Part shown: piece after piece, positions 1-11,358 of the stretch
Layout of the letters: the number at the start of each line of letters is the position of its first letter
How positions within the stretch are numbered: position 1 is the first letter of the stretch
NCBI GenBank assembly: GCA_020740775.1
Contig: JAHEWK010000003.1
Span: 3,596,001 to 3,660,000 of the forward strand
Reading direction: 5' to 3'
DNA length: 64,000 nucleotides
DNA from: Ilyonectria destructans
Lineage: Eukaryota > Ascomycota > Sordariomycetes > Hypocreales > Nectriaceae
Position numbers and translations under genes: made by a program
Notes under the pieces: model-generated
What the model saw: only the letters and a program-made list of their open reading frames with translations
Databases searched by the model: none
Told to the model about the DNA's origin: nothing

Positions 1-2242
1 GCGATGGAGACGAGAGGAGCGAGCGCCAGCAGACGGGGTCTCGGAGCCTACTACGGAGTAGCCTTTTTATCTGTCCTGCCGGCCTTGTGTTTTTGCTCGT
101 CTGACACTGCTTGATTGGGTTTCAGCATGCGCGCGCTCCTTTCTTACTCTCACACACTCGCCCTGGCGCTTGGCAGTTGTCATGCTACAGCCGAAGTACC
201 AATAAGTCGAGGCTGTGGCAGGGGGCTGTGAGGACCGCGCCGGGCTCCATTGGGGAACTGATCGCGTGGGTGAGCCGTGCTAGGGTGCGCCGTGGCTGGC
301 AGACGCCTCACTGCGACACCTGAACGGCCACAGAGCTGTGCCCAGAGGGAGGATGAATTTAGCGCTTGATTACCACTAAAACACACTTGGATTCGACGGA
401 TTCCACAGCGGGAATCTCACCTGCCCACAGCCCAGCCGCTAACTCTGTGGCATACTTGGGTTGACAATGGACTGTGTACCGGTCAGGTTGCGTGGCCCAG
501 CCCCGTGCGAGCATGGCATATAAATGATACGAGAGCAACAGGATATTTATGAGGATGCTCCGACTCGTGAAAAGTGTTTTCTGGGGGGGAGGGGGCTTAA
601 CACAGTGTATAGGGCGGGCGAGGACTCGGCTTACTCGGTATGTAAGGGTTTCTTTGCTTGCCGCCAAGCTCTGCAAGCACCTGCGTTGTCGCAGATCCCC
701 ATTACGATGCCTCATTTCGCTTTTCCGCAGCAAGACCCAAAAGACACACCTGCTCCGGGTGCCGAGATCTGGTGGTATGCGGCGCGATCGTCGCCGCCAG
801 AGGTGACGCCTGTGGACGTCCATCCCGTACCACGACCTCATTGTTGCCCCTCAATAATTAGCACCTGTGGCACCTTATTTGAGGACCTATTCTTCGGTAA
901 GGCGGGCGGCTTTAATCGCAACGTCGATGCTGGGAGGCCACTAATCAATGCCACCCACGTCCCCCGAAACCTTAAATTTCCATCTTCCATCCGCTGCCGC
1001 AACTTAACATCAACCATGGGAACACGCTTCTTTCTTCCCCGGGTGGCGTGGAGTGCAAACCCCCGAGATGCGATTAACACCAAGGGACCAAAGTCAGCGG
1101 CAAACCCACCGCCGCGCGCTCTCTCTCTTTTCTATGCCTTTCTGACCGATCATCTCACTCATCTCACTTCCCCTCGCCTCTTCTCATCTCACTCATCCCT
1201 TCACAGATGCGCGTCCTGTCTCTAAGACTCTACCTCCCCGGGCACTACATCCTGGCGCTACGTCCTGGCGCCACTCTGTACAGTCAGATCTCATCCCCTT
1301 TCAGCACCGATCAACGGTGATGATTTCAGACACAGCAACAATCCTTGGGGTGAGTGATCGAAGGTCCAGCCGCCCAAGTTACGTGGCCCAGTGAGGCTGA
1401 GCAACCGCTAAACTGCTCCCTCGCGACCATCCATGCCGTGCCCCTACTTACTAATAGTTAACAAAGCTCGGGCGTATCGGACCTCCGAGAGAGTCCGCCG
1501 CCTTAGTCCGCAAATACGAGGTCGTGGTTAATTGCCAATCCAAGGTCTTGCATTGCCAACGAAAAGCTCTAGCATCGACTGTTCTCGACCGCAAGTCGTC
1601 TGTGAGAGCTTCGAATGTCTCAGCCTAATAAGGTGCCCTCCAGCTTGCCTTGTCGTATCTTGCTGTTGAACCGTGTGTAGGTTCTCGAGTGCTTCGTGTG
1701 AATGAGACTTTGTGATGTTCATCTTCTGAAACCCTTGGGCGAGGGTTTTATTTTATTTTTATGTTTATTTTATCAGTCTCGGCTTGGCTTGTCAGCCGCG
1801 CGATCCTTCCTCCCAGCGGGACCTTCGCGCTCCCGAGACCTTGGCATTCGGTGTAGGATGCGTATTGCATAAGCCGCAGCACCCGATGGGAGCATACTGC
1901 CCAGTCACTGAGCAGTTGCGCGTTACATCTGAGTGCGAAGCTAGACAGGGTTTGAAACTCGCGCTGGATCATGCAACTGGTGCCAATGGATGCCTGACTT
2001 CAAGTTGCTGGCACCAACGTCCGTCGCCAGCCAATAGTAGGTTTTCACACTGCACTGCAACTCCAACTTCCTAGAACGGAGAGATGTCGCGCTTCCATTG
2101 TCAACGCACACCGTACGCCTCGTCTATAATGTCACATATGGTACAATGCAGCGTTATAATATACAATGCACTGGCGCACATCCCCACACACGTGTGCGCT
2201 TTCCCTCTGTTGCCCTCCAGTGGAAGTCCTCTACTATTGTGC
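1..2242. other. Intergenic, no gene supported
   Basis: Open frames here are short, overlap on both strands and show no family resemblance. The sequence holds a pyrimidine-rich stretch around 1137-1206 of the sort that precedes fungal genes, but the ATG after it opens a frame of only about 36 codons. A short partial palindrome, ctacggagtag, lies at 51-61. The last part should be 3' UTR of the downstream minus-strand ribosomal protein gene. Confidence 0.6.
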
Positions 2243-3479
2243 TCATGCCGACTTGTCGCGTCGCTTGCCGTGGTTGCGCGGTCGGGGAACCACAACCCAC
2301 TTGTTGACGTTGTGCTTGCGTCGGGTCTTGTAACCGCTCTTGGTCTACATCTGTGTGTTAGTGGCGGCCAGGAAAGCTGTTCGATGGTGGGGCATCTTAC
2401 CGGAGTGCCCCAAGGGCTGACGGGATGGCGGTTACCCTTCGATTTACCTCTACCACCACCGTGAGGATGGTCGACTATTAATCGCGTTAGCAACATTCTC
2501 CTAGCTGAAACAGCGTCTCTCATAACGTACCCTTGTTCATGGCCACACCACGGACGGTAGGTCGGATGTTGAGCCAACGGCTTCGTCCAGCCTTGCCCAG
2601 CTGTCGGTAGTGGTGATGGACGTTGCTAGCCACACCAATGGTTGCACAGGCATCTTTGCTGACACGGCGAACCTCACCACTCTGTAGTCGCACCTCGACA
2701 TATTTGCCCGTCATCACTCTGGTACCATCGTCCTTGGTCTCTTCGTTCTTGTTGACCACGACAGCCGAGGTTCCGGCACTGCGACAGAAAACGGCACCAC
2801 GCTTGGCTGCTGAACCCACGCAAAACACAGTAGTGCCCACGGGGATCATGTGCATGGGCAGGCAGTTACCGCGGAAAGCAGTCTTGGCTGCGAGGATACC
2901 GGGATCGATAATACCACCCATGCTATCGAGGAGGTCCTGAGGAATTCCAGAGCGGTAGCTGTGGACGACATCGCCTGCCCTAAGACCGTCGGAAGCAACG
3001 ATGTAGGTGTGGCGGCCGGTGGCTTGCTCGGTGAGGAGCGCAATGTGGGCGCTTCGTCCAGGATCGTACTCGATTCGCTCAACCAGATGAGGACCAGGGC
3101 GGTTACGGATGAAGTCAACCGTTCTTATCCTCCTCTTCGCACCACCGCCACGGTGCCTCACAGTGATTCTACCAGACACATTTCGACCACCCTTAGCGTG
3201 TCCCTTCTTGGGAAAGGTCAGTGGGAGAAATGGTCTTCCCTTCCACAGATGATCGTTGATCGGCCGCCTCAAATGCCGCACACCAGGAGACCGAGGCTTG
3301 TACGTCCGGATAATGGAGGATGTACCGTAGTTGGTAGCTGAAGCGAGAGTCGATTTTTCGCTGGCAGTGGTGCTGGATTTGGGGGGAGAGGTTGCGTAGG
3401 TTCGGACGAGAGAGCGGTTCAGCGCTAGACGGAGCAAGCTCTGGCGGGCCGCCGCAAACTGAATGCGTGGCTGAAGCAT
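2243..3479 (-). CDS. RML2: Mitochondrial large-subunit ribosomal protein uL2m (Rml2)
   Basis: A structural protein of the mitochondrial large ribosomal subunit, next to the peptidyl-transferase centre. Three exons (3479-2531, 2474-2401, 2344-2243) with two 56-bp introns join into a 374-residue protein. The C-terminal half carries the uL2 signature, [18 protein letters not shown], rebuilt across the first intron, then a basic tail containing [15 protein letters not shown] and ending in KRRDKSA. The start is the ATG at 3479: the open frame runs further up but only to a TTG, and the first ~45 residues from this Met ([20 protein letters not shown] and on) are Arg/Ala/Leu/Ser-rich as in a mitochondrial targeting peptide. 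Family knowledge: the His of the HPHGGG loop is important for peptidyl transfer, and it is present. It is divergent to the cyclin gene across 1.5 kb. Confidence 0.95.
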
Positions 3480-4949
3480 TGTCGGTTCCCGGTGAATAAG
3501 GAAACTCGTAGTGTTCAAATTAGAGGCTGCGTCGCATTGGATACGCTCGCGTGGGTGTCAATTCGATTTTCGCTCGGTTGGAGAGGGAGCTGTTGGTGAC
3601 AATGGAGCTTGGTCAGTGGTCAACCGTCGGGCATTGGCTGACAAAATATCACCTACGCAGCCAATATCCCTCTGAGCAACGCTGAAATGATATCAACGGC
3701 ACTCACAGTCGTCGAGGGCGCTGGCAGTCGTCGGCGCTCACCAATTGTCGTCGTTGATAGTGTCGTCGTCCGACAATGGCGAACATCGAAATTTCTTCGG
3801 AGCCTGAACAACCCTTTTCCGTCCAGCGACCCTGGGGCCTCAGCCGGGTCACACCGCCACAGGCCTGGCGCGTTTCTGTGGGGAACAGGGTGTGGCGAAG
3901 GCCCCGTTTCGAGCGCGACGAGCCACATGGCCTGTGCTGCTCGCGCAACCAGACTCCCGAAGGCTGGGCCAATGGCAGCAGCGTTGCCCCGCGGTTGCCA
4001 CTGTTGATGGTGGAGTTTTTGCGGAGGTACGTACCGATTTTTCCCTTCGCGCCGCTCCCGTCCGTCTCGCCTCTCCAGATCAGGTTGACTCGCTCGCGTT
4101 TGTGCCCATCCACATCCACATCTCATCACCCAGCCGCCCCTCCACCACATTTAGTTCAAGACTCGACAACCTTCACCTTCTTCTGTTGATCCTCTCCCAC
4201 TCCGTCTTCTCATTCCTGTTGTTCGTCTTTGTTCTCTGTGAACCCTACATCTCGCGTTCACTCCTCAAAGTTGTCCGCCTACTGCCCTACGCCTGTCTGT
4301 CCTCATCAGACCCATCTACTTTTTTTTCTCTCTCCCAAAATCAAACTCGCGTGTCTACACGTCCAGACGAGCCCTGTCACGTCTCCCTCAGCCAGCGTCC
4401 AATCCTCTGCCTTTGGGTGGGACATCACGCCTAGAACCTGACGTAGCAACCGTCTTCGCGAGCCGCCGCGCGACACCAAAGGTACGTACCCAGCCGCGCC
4501 TGGTCCACTCCACGTCCCTCCCCTGCTCCGCTCCTCAAAACACTTCCATCGCCCTCACTACCATACTCTTCAACATAAACACCTCGCCTTCGCCTGGTGC
4601 TTCCCATTGTCCTCGTCCTTCCGCATCCTCCTTCACATCCTTGGCCACTCCTCTCCCGTGCTGGATCACTCCCCTCTAACTAACCCAGCCAGTCCTTCTC
4701 GCCATCTCTCCCTGCACAACATTCCACTCGCGGTGTTGTGTCGGCTCCTCGTCTATCTTTGAACCAGAGGTCAGTACCCGAATTCCTTTTTTGATTCGAA
4801 TGTCTCGGTACATTGGCGTCTACTTTCATCTGCCCCTTCGTTCGATCAGCCATTTTATTTAATACCCTCATCCTCGACGCGTCGACTGACTTCTTCCAGC
4901 ACAGTCTCTGGTAATATTTGACCTAGTCAACAACACTACACATTCAAGA
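3480..4949. promoter_or_regulatory. Divergent promoter and long CT-rich leader of the cyclin gene
   Basis: This lies between two divergently transcribed genes. From about 4020 onward the plus strand is strongly pyrimidine-rich, as is usual for leaders of highly transcribed fungal genes. Candidate 5' UTR splice donors of the gtacgt type occur near 4027 and 4482, and a ctaac...cag acceptor-like site lies near 4676-4688, so the cyclin leader may be spliced. Several short upstream ATG frames are present. No coding gene is supported. Confidence 0.5.
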
Positions 4950-6545
4950 TGCCTCCCGTAAGTTGCATCTGACGCGATCTCTGGACGCGGCTTTACCTTG
5001 AACCCGTTTGGTCTGACACAATTCATAGGGCCGCCCTGCTCGTACACGTCTCGTCTCCAACGAGAACGACGAGAACAGCGGGACGACGCGTATGACTCGA
5101 GCCAAGGCCGCCGCCCTCAACGTTGATGAGCTTGCCATGCCTTCCAAGGGCGCCCTGCAGACGAAGAAGTCGACGGTCAACAGCACGACCGCCGCCGGCC
5201 AGCGAAAACGCGCCGCATTGGGCGATGTCAGCAACGTTGGAAAGACCGATGGCGTCCAAGGAAAGAAGGGTGGCAAGGCGGGACTGATCTCCAAGGCTGC
5301 CCAGCCTACCGGTATTACGAAGAGCACAGCGCGTGCTGCCACTCGACCTGCTCTGAGCAACAAGGAAGCCAAGAAGAATGAGACCACTCGAGCTGGATCC
5401 GGATCTGGTACCATCAGCGCTGCACAGAAGCGAAAGGCCGCTAGTGCCAAGGAGCAGCCACCTGCTGACGAGAACGAGCCTGTCCGAAAGGAAGTCGTGG
5501 CAAAGCCCGTCTCCAAGCCTGTCCCTGTCGAAGCCGAGGTCAAGCCTGAACCAGGTAGCGAGGCCACCCAATATCCTCCCGGCGTCAAGGACCTTGACAG
5601 TGAGGATCTTGAGGACCCCCTCATGGTTGCCGAGTATGCCAACGAGATTTTCGAGTATCTTCGCGACCTCGAGTGCAAGTCCATTCCCAACCCTCAGTAC
5701 ATGGCCCACCAGGATGATTTGGAGTGGAAGACGCGTGGCATTCTTGTCGACTGGCTCATTGAAGTTCACACCCGATTCCATCTTCTTCCCGAGACTCTTT
5801 TCTTGGCTGTCAACGTTATCGACCGCTTCCTCTCCGAGAAGGTTGTCCAGCTCGACCGTCTGCAGCTCGTCGGCATCACTGCCATGTTCATCGCCTCCAA
5901 GTACGAGGAGGTCCTGTCCCCTCACGTCGAGAACTTCAAGCGTATCGCCGATGATGGCTTCACCGAGGCTGAGATCCTGAGCGCCGAGCGATTCGTTCTC
6001 ACTACTCTCAACTACGACCTGAGCTACCCCAACCCAATGAACTTCCTCCGCCGAGTCTCGAAGGCGGACAACTATGACATCCAGTCTCGCACCATTGGCA
6101 AATACCTGATGGAGATCAGCCTCCTCGACCACCGATTCATGGCCTACCGCCCCAGCCACATCGCCGCTGGCGCCATGTATCTGTCACGACTTATGCTTGA
6201 CCGTGGTGAATGGGTATGTTGACAAGTTGAATCAAACATGAATTGAAAACTAAACTTCGCCTAGGACGAGACTCTTTCATACTATGCTGGTTACACCGAG
6301 GAAGAGGTTGAGCCTGTCGTCCACCTCATGGTTGACTACCTGGCCCGCCCTGTCGTGCACGAAGCCTTCTTCAAGAAGTATGCTAGCAAGAAGTTCTTGA
6401 AGGGTATGTTGAATAGTCTCTCTTTGTATTGTATAACTGCTGACTTTGATTACTAGCTTCCTTCCTCGCTCGCCAATGGGCCAAGTCGAATGCTGCTCTC
6501 TTCGGCATCACCGACATCAAGCTGACCCTCGACCAAATATCATGA
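4950..6545 (+). CDS. nimE: G2/mitotic-specific B-type cyclin
   Basis: The regulatory partner of the mitotic Cdk (Cdc2/NimX), acting in the nucleus and at spindle poles to drive entry into mitosis. Four exons (4950-4958, 5029-6213, 6265-6403, 6457-6545) give 473 residues. The first exon encodes only Met-Pro-Pro. Directly after it is a destruction box of the form RxxLxxxxN (residues 8-16, RTRLVSNEN), the signal for APC/C ubiquitination. A long Lys/Ala-rich disordered N-terminus follows. The N-terminal cyclin box spans about 230-350 and contains the B-type signature WKTRGILVDWLIEVH, and a C-terminal cyclin fold reaches about residue 460. No neighbour is functionally linked. The symbol follows Aspergillus usage; the Neurospora name is clb-1. 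Confidence 0.95.
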
Positions 6546-7661
6546 ACGTCTTGACGCGTCGGTTGCGGCGCATCTCTTGAGCACAGATCTCAACAGGACA
6601 GGATACAAATGGTTGGCGGTTGGATTGATTGAACCCCAGCCATTGTTTTACGACATTTAATACACCAACGATGTTCGACTCGGTCCCTCATCTCGGTTTA
6701 CCATCAACTCTCTGCAGTCGTCAATGATGGGCGAGCACACTCTGCAGAGTACTACATCGCCTTTGCCCGATTCACATTCGCACCGTTGGACAGACGGAAA
6801 TTCTGCGCCCGATATTGTCTGGTTACTTTGCATTTTCCGAACATGCTTTTCGTCTCATACATGGCGCAAGGAGTCACTGGCGAAGGAAGTTTTTGGGCTT
6901 GGTTTAGCAGGTCGGAGTTGGCAGTGCAGGCGGCCCCTTCTTAGGCACGGTCGGAAGTAATGGATGGCCGTGGGCCGCCAGCCTTGGGCTGATGATCGAA
7001 GCTGTGCTTCGAATCTGGTGGTCTGATAGTGGATTCATAATCACTCGGCTTGGGATCTTGACGCGGCCCTTGCGCATCTTGACTGAGGTCTTGGGAGGGG
7101 CCGTGATAGAAAATTGTACATATACCATGATCGGATTACGGAAGGGCCAAAGGGCCACAATGAACATTTTCATTTCCTCAATTATACGTGTTGAACATGA
7201 TCGTGACTGTTTGGCTGCCATGACTGCGTGCATATTACCTGCTGCCTGGTCTGTAATGTGTTGTTGATGTTCATTGCTGGCATGGTTGCCGTTGGAGACG
7301 AAGACTTGTGCACGTACCCAGTCTAAAAATGAACGCATCTGCTTCTTGTTATGGTAAAGGCCATGTGGGGCTGAGCTGTGTTGGGAGGTCTGCCCTGTGT
7401 GACTAACTTAGTGCCAGCCTGACAACCGTCCAGATCCTGTAGTTCTTGATTCCACCACTAGGACCATCCTCACCGTCGTGCTCCACCTCCGTGGCATCTG
7501 AGACTCCCTCAACCAGGCTCACATAGGTCTCTACTGCAGGTGTACTTGCACGTGAATACTGCTCGCAGGTGTGGTGAGCCGTGGTCTTCCAGTACCTGTG
7601 GAACCCAGGTTTCCGGTTGAGATTCCATCCCGGCCGGCAGCCGTTGATTCTGTTTGCTCAG
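6546..7661. other. Intergenic (cyclin 3' UTR and tex1 promoter)
   Basis: No supported gene. The open frames at 6724-6960 and 6904-7338 overlap in opposite strands and look random. The first part is expected to be 3' UTR of the cyclin gene. Confidence 0.5.
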
Positions 7662-8972
7662 ATGGCGCCAGTCCTGCGCGCCAGGCAAAGCCTGTCCAAG
7701 GAGAACTTCTCCAACTACTTTGGAAACCTCCGAAGTCAACCATACAGCGACCCTAATAACTCAAGGGCTGCCAATCCCCACAGGTCAGTCGACGATGTGC
7801 TACGTCTTGTGCAAGCAGCACCTTGGCTAACTGAATCATGACAGCCTGCGCACAATCGCTTGGAACCCTTTGGGAACCTTGGTCGCCACAGGTTCATCAG
7901 AACGAATTCTCAGAGTTTGTGAGTAAATTTTGATCCGCTAGGAACTTGGAACACGGAGCTGAGCTCGACTGCCTAGGGAACCCCGAGAAACCTCACATCA
8001 AGTTCTCTACGGAGCTCAAGGGCCACACGGCTTCCATTGAAAAGGTTGCCTTCAACCCGACCAAGGATGCGGAGCTGTGCAGTGTGAGCAGTGATGGAGT
8101 CGTCAAGTTCTGGGATGTGCGGACGAAAGCGTGCTTCAACGAGGTCAAAGGCCTCGGAGACGCGTTCACCCTCGTTTGGGCACCAGACGGGAATTCCCTC
8201 TTGGTGGGAAACAAGGTCAGTGCATGCGGCCTGACAACACAGGGAATGTGCTAATCAAGCTGACAAGGCGGACACCATCTTTATCCTGTCGCCACAGCAG
8301 CCTACGCCCATCAGCTCTCACCAGCAGTCGATTCAGACGAACCAGATTGCGTTCTGCTGGAGCGGGAAGAAGATCTTTGTGACCACAGCCGAGGGCCGCA
8401 TTCGGATCTTGTCATATCCGGAGTTTGAGCCTGTCCTGCATTCAAACTATGGAGATGAATCCAGAGAATTTGAGCTGAATGGCCACACGTCGTCATGTCT
8501 GACGGCGGAGCTGCAGCCCACTGGGCGGTACCTGGCCACAGGAGGCTCAGACTCCATCATTTCGCTGTGGGACACGACAGACTGGGTCTGCCCGAGGACG
8601 ATTACTAGGATGGTCGGGCCAGTCAAGAGTCTCAGTGCGTACCATGCTAAAGAAGGCTTGCATTGGCGGTTAGCTGACCATTCTTCACCAGGCTTCACGT
8701 TCGACGGTAGCTATGTCGTGGGAGGAAGTGATGAAGGTAAGCTACCCCTAATCCACCATTGGCTCTTCATGCTGTGCCCCTTGCTAAGCTGTGCTCCCCT
8801 TCTTGTAGGATCTGGCCTGGAGATCTCCCACGCCGAGACCGGGGAACATGTGCATACATTCAAAACAGCGGGCTCGTGCCCGGTTGTGGCTTGGGCGCCA
8901 ACACGTTATTGCCTTGCTTACAGCGATCTGGGAGTTCTTCGGATTGTGGGGGTGGACGTGGATAGGAAGTAG
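7662..8972 (+). CDS. tex1: THO/TREX complex WD40 subunit Tex1 (THOC3)
   Basis: A WD40 propeller subunit of the TREX complex, which couples transcription to nuclear mRNA export. Six exons (7662-7783, 7845-7918, 7977-8215, 8268-8634, 8692-8736, 8809-8972) splice cleanly into 336 residues. WD repeats are visible as LRTIAWNPLGTLVATGSSE, then HTASIEKVAFNP with VKFWDV, TLVWAPDG, IAFCWSG, a GH..CLTAELQPTGRYLATGG segment ending in ISLWDT, FTFDGSYVVGGS, and a last blade with VVAWAP. The N-terminus (ARQSLSKENFSNYF) is short. The repeat order and length fit THOC3 rather than other WD40 families, but WD40 orthology from sequence reading alone carries some risk. The last exon of 164 bp ends in TAG. Confidence 0.88.
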
Positions 8973-11358
8973 GGACAAATGCTTACTTCCGTGTCTGATT
9001 GCTACGGTCCTGACTCTGGGATGGCCTAATTTGGGTAGGTAGGTATGTCTTTCGACGTGTTTGAGCGGTCACCCTACCGGTCATGTGAGGCACGCATATT
9101 GAAATCGAGGCCAACCACTTCATTGCATATTGGAGAGGAGGGTAGTATTGAGTTGAGACTTGGGCTGTCCTTGAGCGGCAACGACCGAGGCAAATGGTGT
9201 CAGACGGGAGAACGCGATACCGACTTGGGGTTGGGTGGTGTGTGAGTTGCAGCAGGGGGTGTGATATGAACGTCTACGTAGACGGTTTACCAAACCGAGA
9301 TATACGAGAAAACGGGGTCGTCACTGGTCTACGTATGCGATGTGAGCAGTCACGTCGTTAGATGAAGAAACCTGTCGAGAACAATGATGCCTGAAAGAAA
9401 TGAGATGTTTTAGCGTGTGCAGAGCCGTTGAGTTCCCTGGTCACCAATCCATCGTCGGGATGATCGACGAGGGCCGTGGCTGGGATGGAGGGGGGCGGAG
9501 TCTAAAGTTAGAGCGGGTAGGCGAATATCCGGGCCATTCCTTGCGACCTTAGCGGGCTCATGAGATCAGAAGGCTATTGAGGCATATTAAAGAAACGTTA
9601 CGGCAATGTTGAGGGCAAATTCCAACTGCTTACCACCTCGAGTTCTCGTAGTATCGAGATTTGGTTGCAGTCGAGATGCAAAGTGTCAGAGAGGCAGGCC
9701 GACAGCCCCAGTGGTGTTACCGGAATAGGTAGGTGCCGAGGCCAGGCCGTCGCGTCAGAATTATTGCTGGGAGGACACGGAACGTCGGTATGACGATGCC
9801 TTGCTCACACAAAAATCATTGGCTTGGGTGTAGGGTTCGTGACCGGCGAGGGAAGCGTTCTTACAAGGCCTGTCAGGGCACGGCACAGCCGCGCAAGTTG
9901 CGAAACAAGAGACTGGCCACCAGTAGGGCTGAAGATGAAGGGCGAGGGGCGGATCCATGTCAACGGCGGTGGTCTAGGCACCTGGTTAGGGATGGGTAGG
10001 CCTGTCTTACAGAGGACTCGCTACTGTCTGGTGTAACTTTTGCGGGTTTAATAGGGCAAAGGAACAATAATATGTGTCAAGTTCTCCTTGTCCTGGGGAT
10101 GCTATTTGGCTGTAGTGCTCGAAACCGGCGTAGCATAAACCTCGCTACTGCGGCTGCGTCTTCGCGAAGGCCATATCCCTGTCGGTCGCGTTTCCAGAGG
10201 CACTGATCATTCGACCTAGCGCCATGAACCAGGCTCCAGAGGATTCGAGACACCACGTTTTGATAGAGTAGTCTTGTTGGGGAAGGGCGCCGTACTGTGG
10301 CAGTGCTGCGCAACTCGAACATCTCAAGGCTACGGAGCTTCAGCCATTGTCGTCATCGGCCACGGGAGCCGCCCGGTGTCTCGGCCGGGGCGGCCGCCCG
10401 CGCAGTTGACAGTGTGGGCTTAACGAAGACTCGTGCGCTGTAGCTATTGCATGCACGGCGCCACCACGGCGGATGTGAGGGTGCCCAAGCCATACTGTGT
10501 GTGCCAGTTACGCGTATCTCAGCTGGAGCAGCCAAGACAAGAGGATGGCGGACTTGATGTTTAGCATTGACATGATTGATTCTCAGTCTCGGAGAAGCTG
10601 GACAAGAGTTGGCAGTACCTTTTGTTGAGGGACCAAATACCGTAAGGACAGCAAAGTACCTAAGTTACTTGTCGGGTGTACGGGAACACGGGCACCGCAG
10701 CGCCGTGTCGCCGTGTCGCCGATTGATAGGTAGCCATACGGAGCGTCTCCATGTCCTTCTCTCTGTCTTCAAGATGGGATTAATAATGCACCCTTGTTGC
10801 GCTATGTACCTAGTACCCAGCCTCCCACGGTCCGACCGCATCCAGGTCCTCCCTTAGCTCCCGACTGGACGAGCCGCCTAATGAACCCGCCCTGGGAAGA
10901 CTGATAACAGCGGTGCGGGCTGCTGAGAGGCCCCTTGGAGGGGACGGCCCAAGGCCCAAGGCCATCACGGATCCATGGCGCCAGGCAACCAGTGCATCGC
11001 GGCTACCCCCCCAGAATCTTGCTCCTCGTACTCCACTTACAGTTTCCCGTTCGCTGTCGCATTTACTTGCACCCCATCCCTCCTCTCTTTCAAACCTCCA
11101 TCCAGACCCTCCACTCCCATCTCCACTCGCCGTATCCGATCCCGTTACGCTGACCCCGAATTTTGCGGTCGCTGCCTGACCTCGACCATCTCGCCGTCTG
11201 TAAACTGCGCCCTCGATTTACCCGACGTCTTTCGGAAGGATCGGAGTGCCTGTCCCACGCGCCGATTGATTTCGCATCCGTCTCTGGCGCTACCCCCACA
11301 GCATCCGTCGCGATATCTCGACCCCCCTCACCGACATCCTGCGAAAAACACCATCGCC
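8973..11358. other. Intergenic with leader of the Zn2Cys6 gene
   Basis: No gene is supported between 9.0 and 10.9 kb: frames are short and conflicting. From about 10990 the plus strand turns C/T-rich, which marks the leader of the downstream regulator. The regulator's frame stays open upstream to an ATG at 10975, so a longer N-terminus (128 extra residues, low complexity) cannot be excluded. Confidence 0.5.

Noticed and set aside
524..1225. Plus-strand 233-codon frame near the left edge
   Set aside because: It overlaps frames on the other strand, the translation has no recognisable features, and the composition resembles non-coding DNA.
3776..4434. Plus-strand frames of 137 and 180 codons upstream of the cyclin gene
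   Set aside because: They overlap each other and an opposite-strand frame, and the CT-rich composition fits a leader.
5023..6159. Minus-strand 378-codon frame opposite the cyclin gene
   Set aside because: It is the antisense shadow of the strongly supported cyclin exon.
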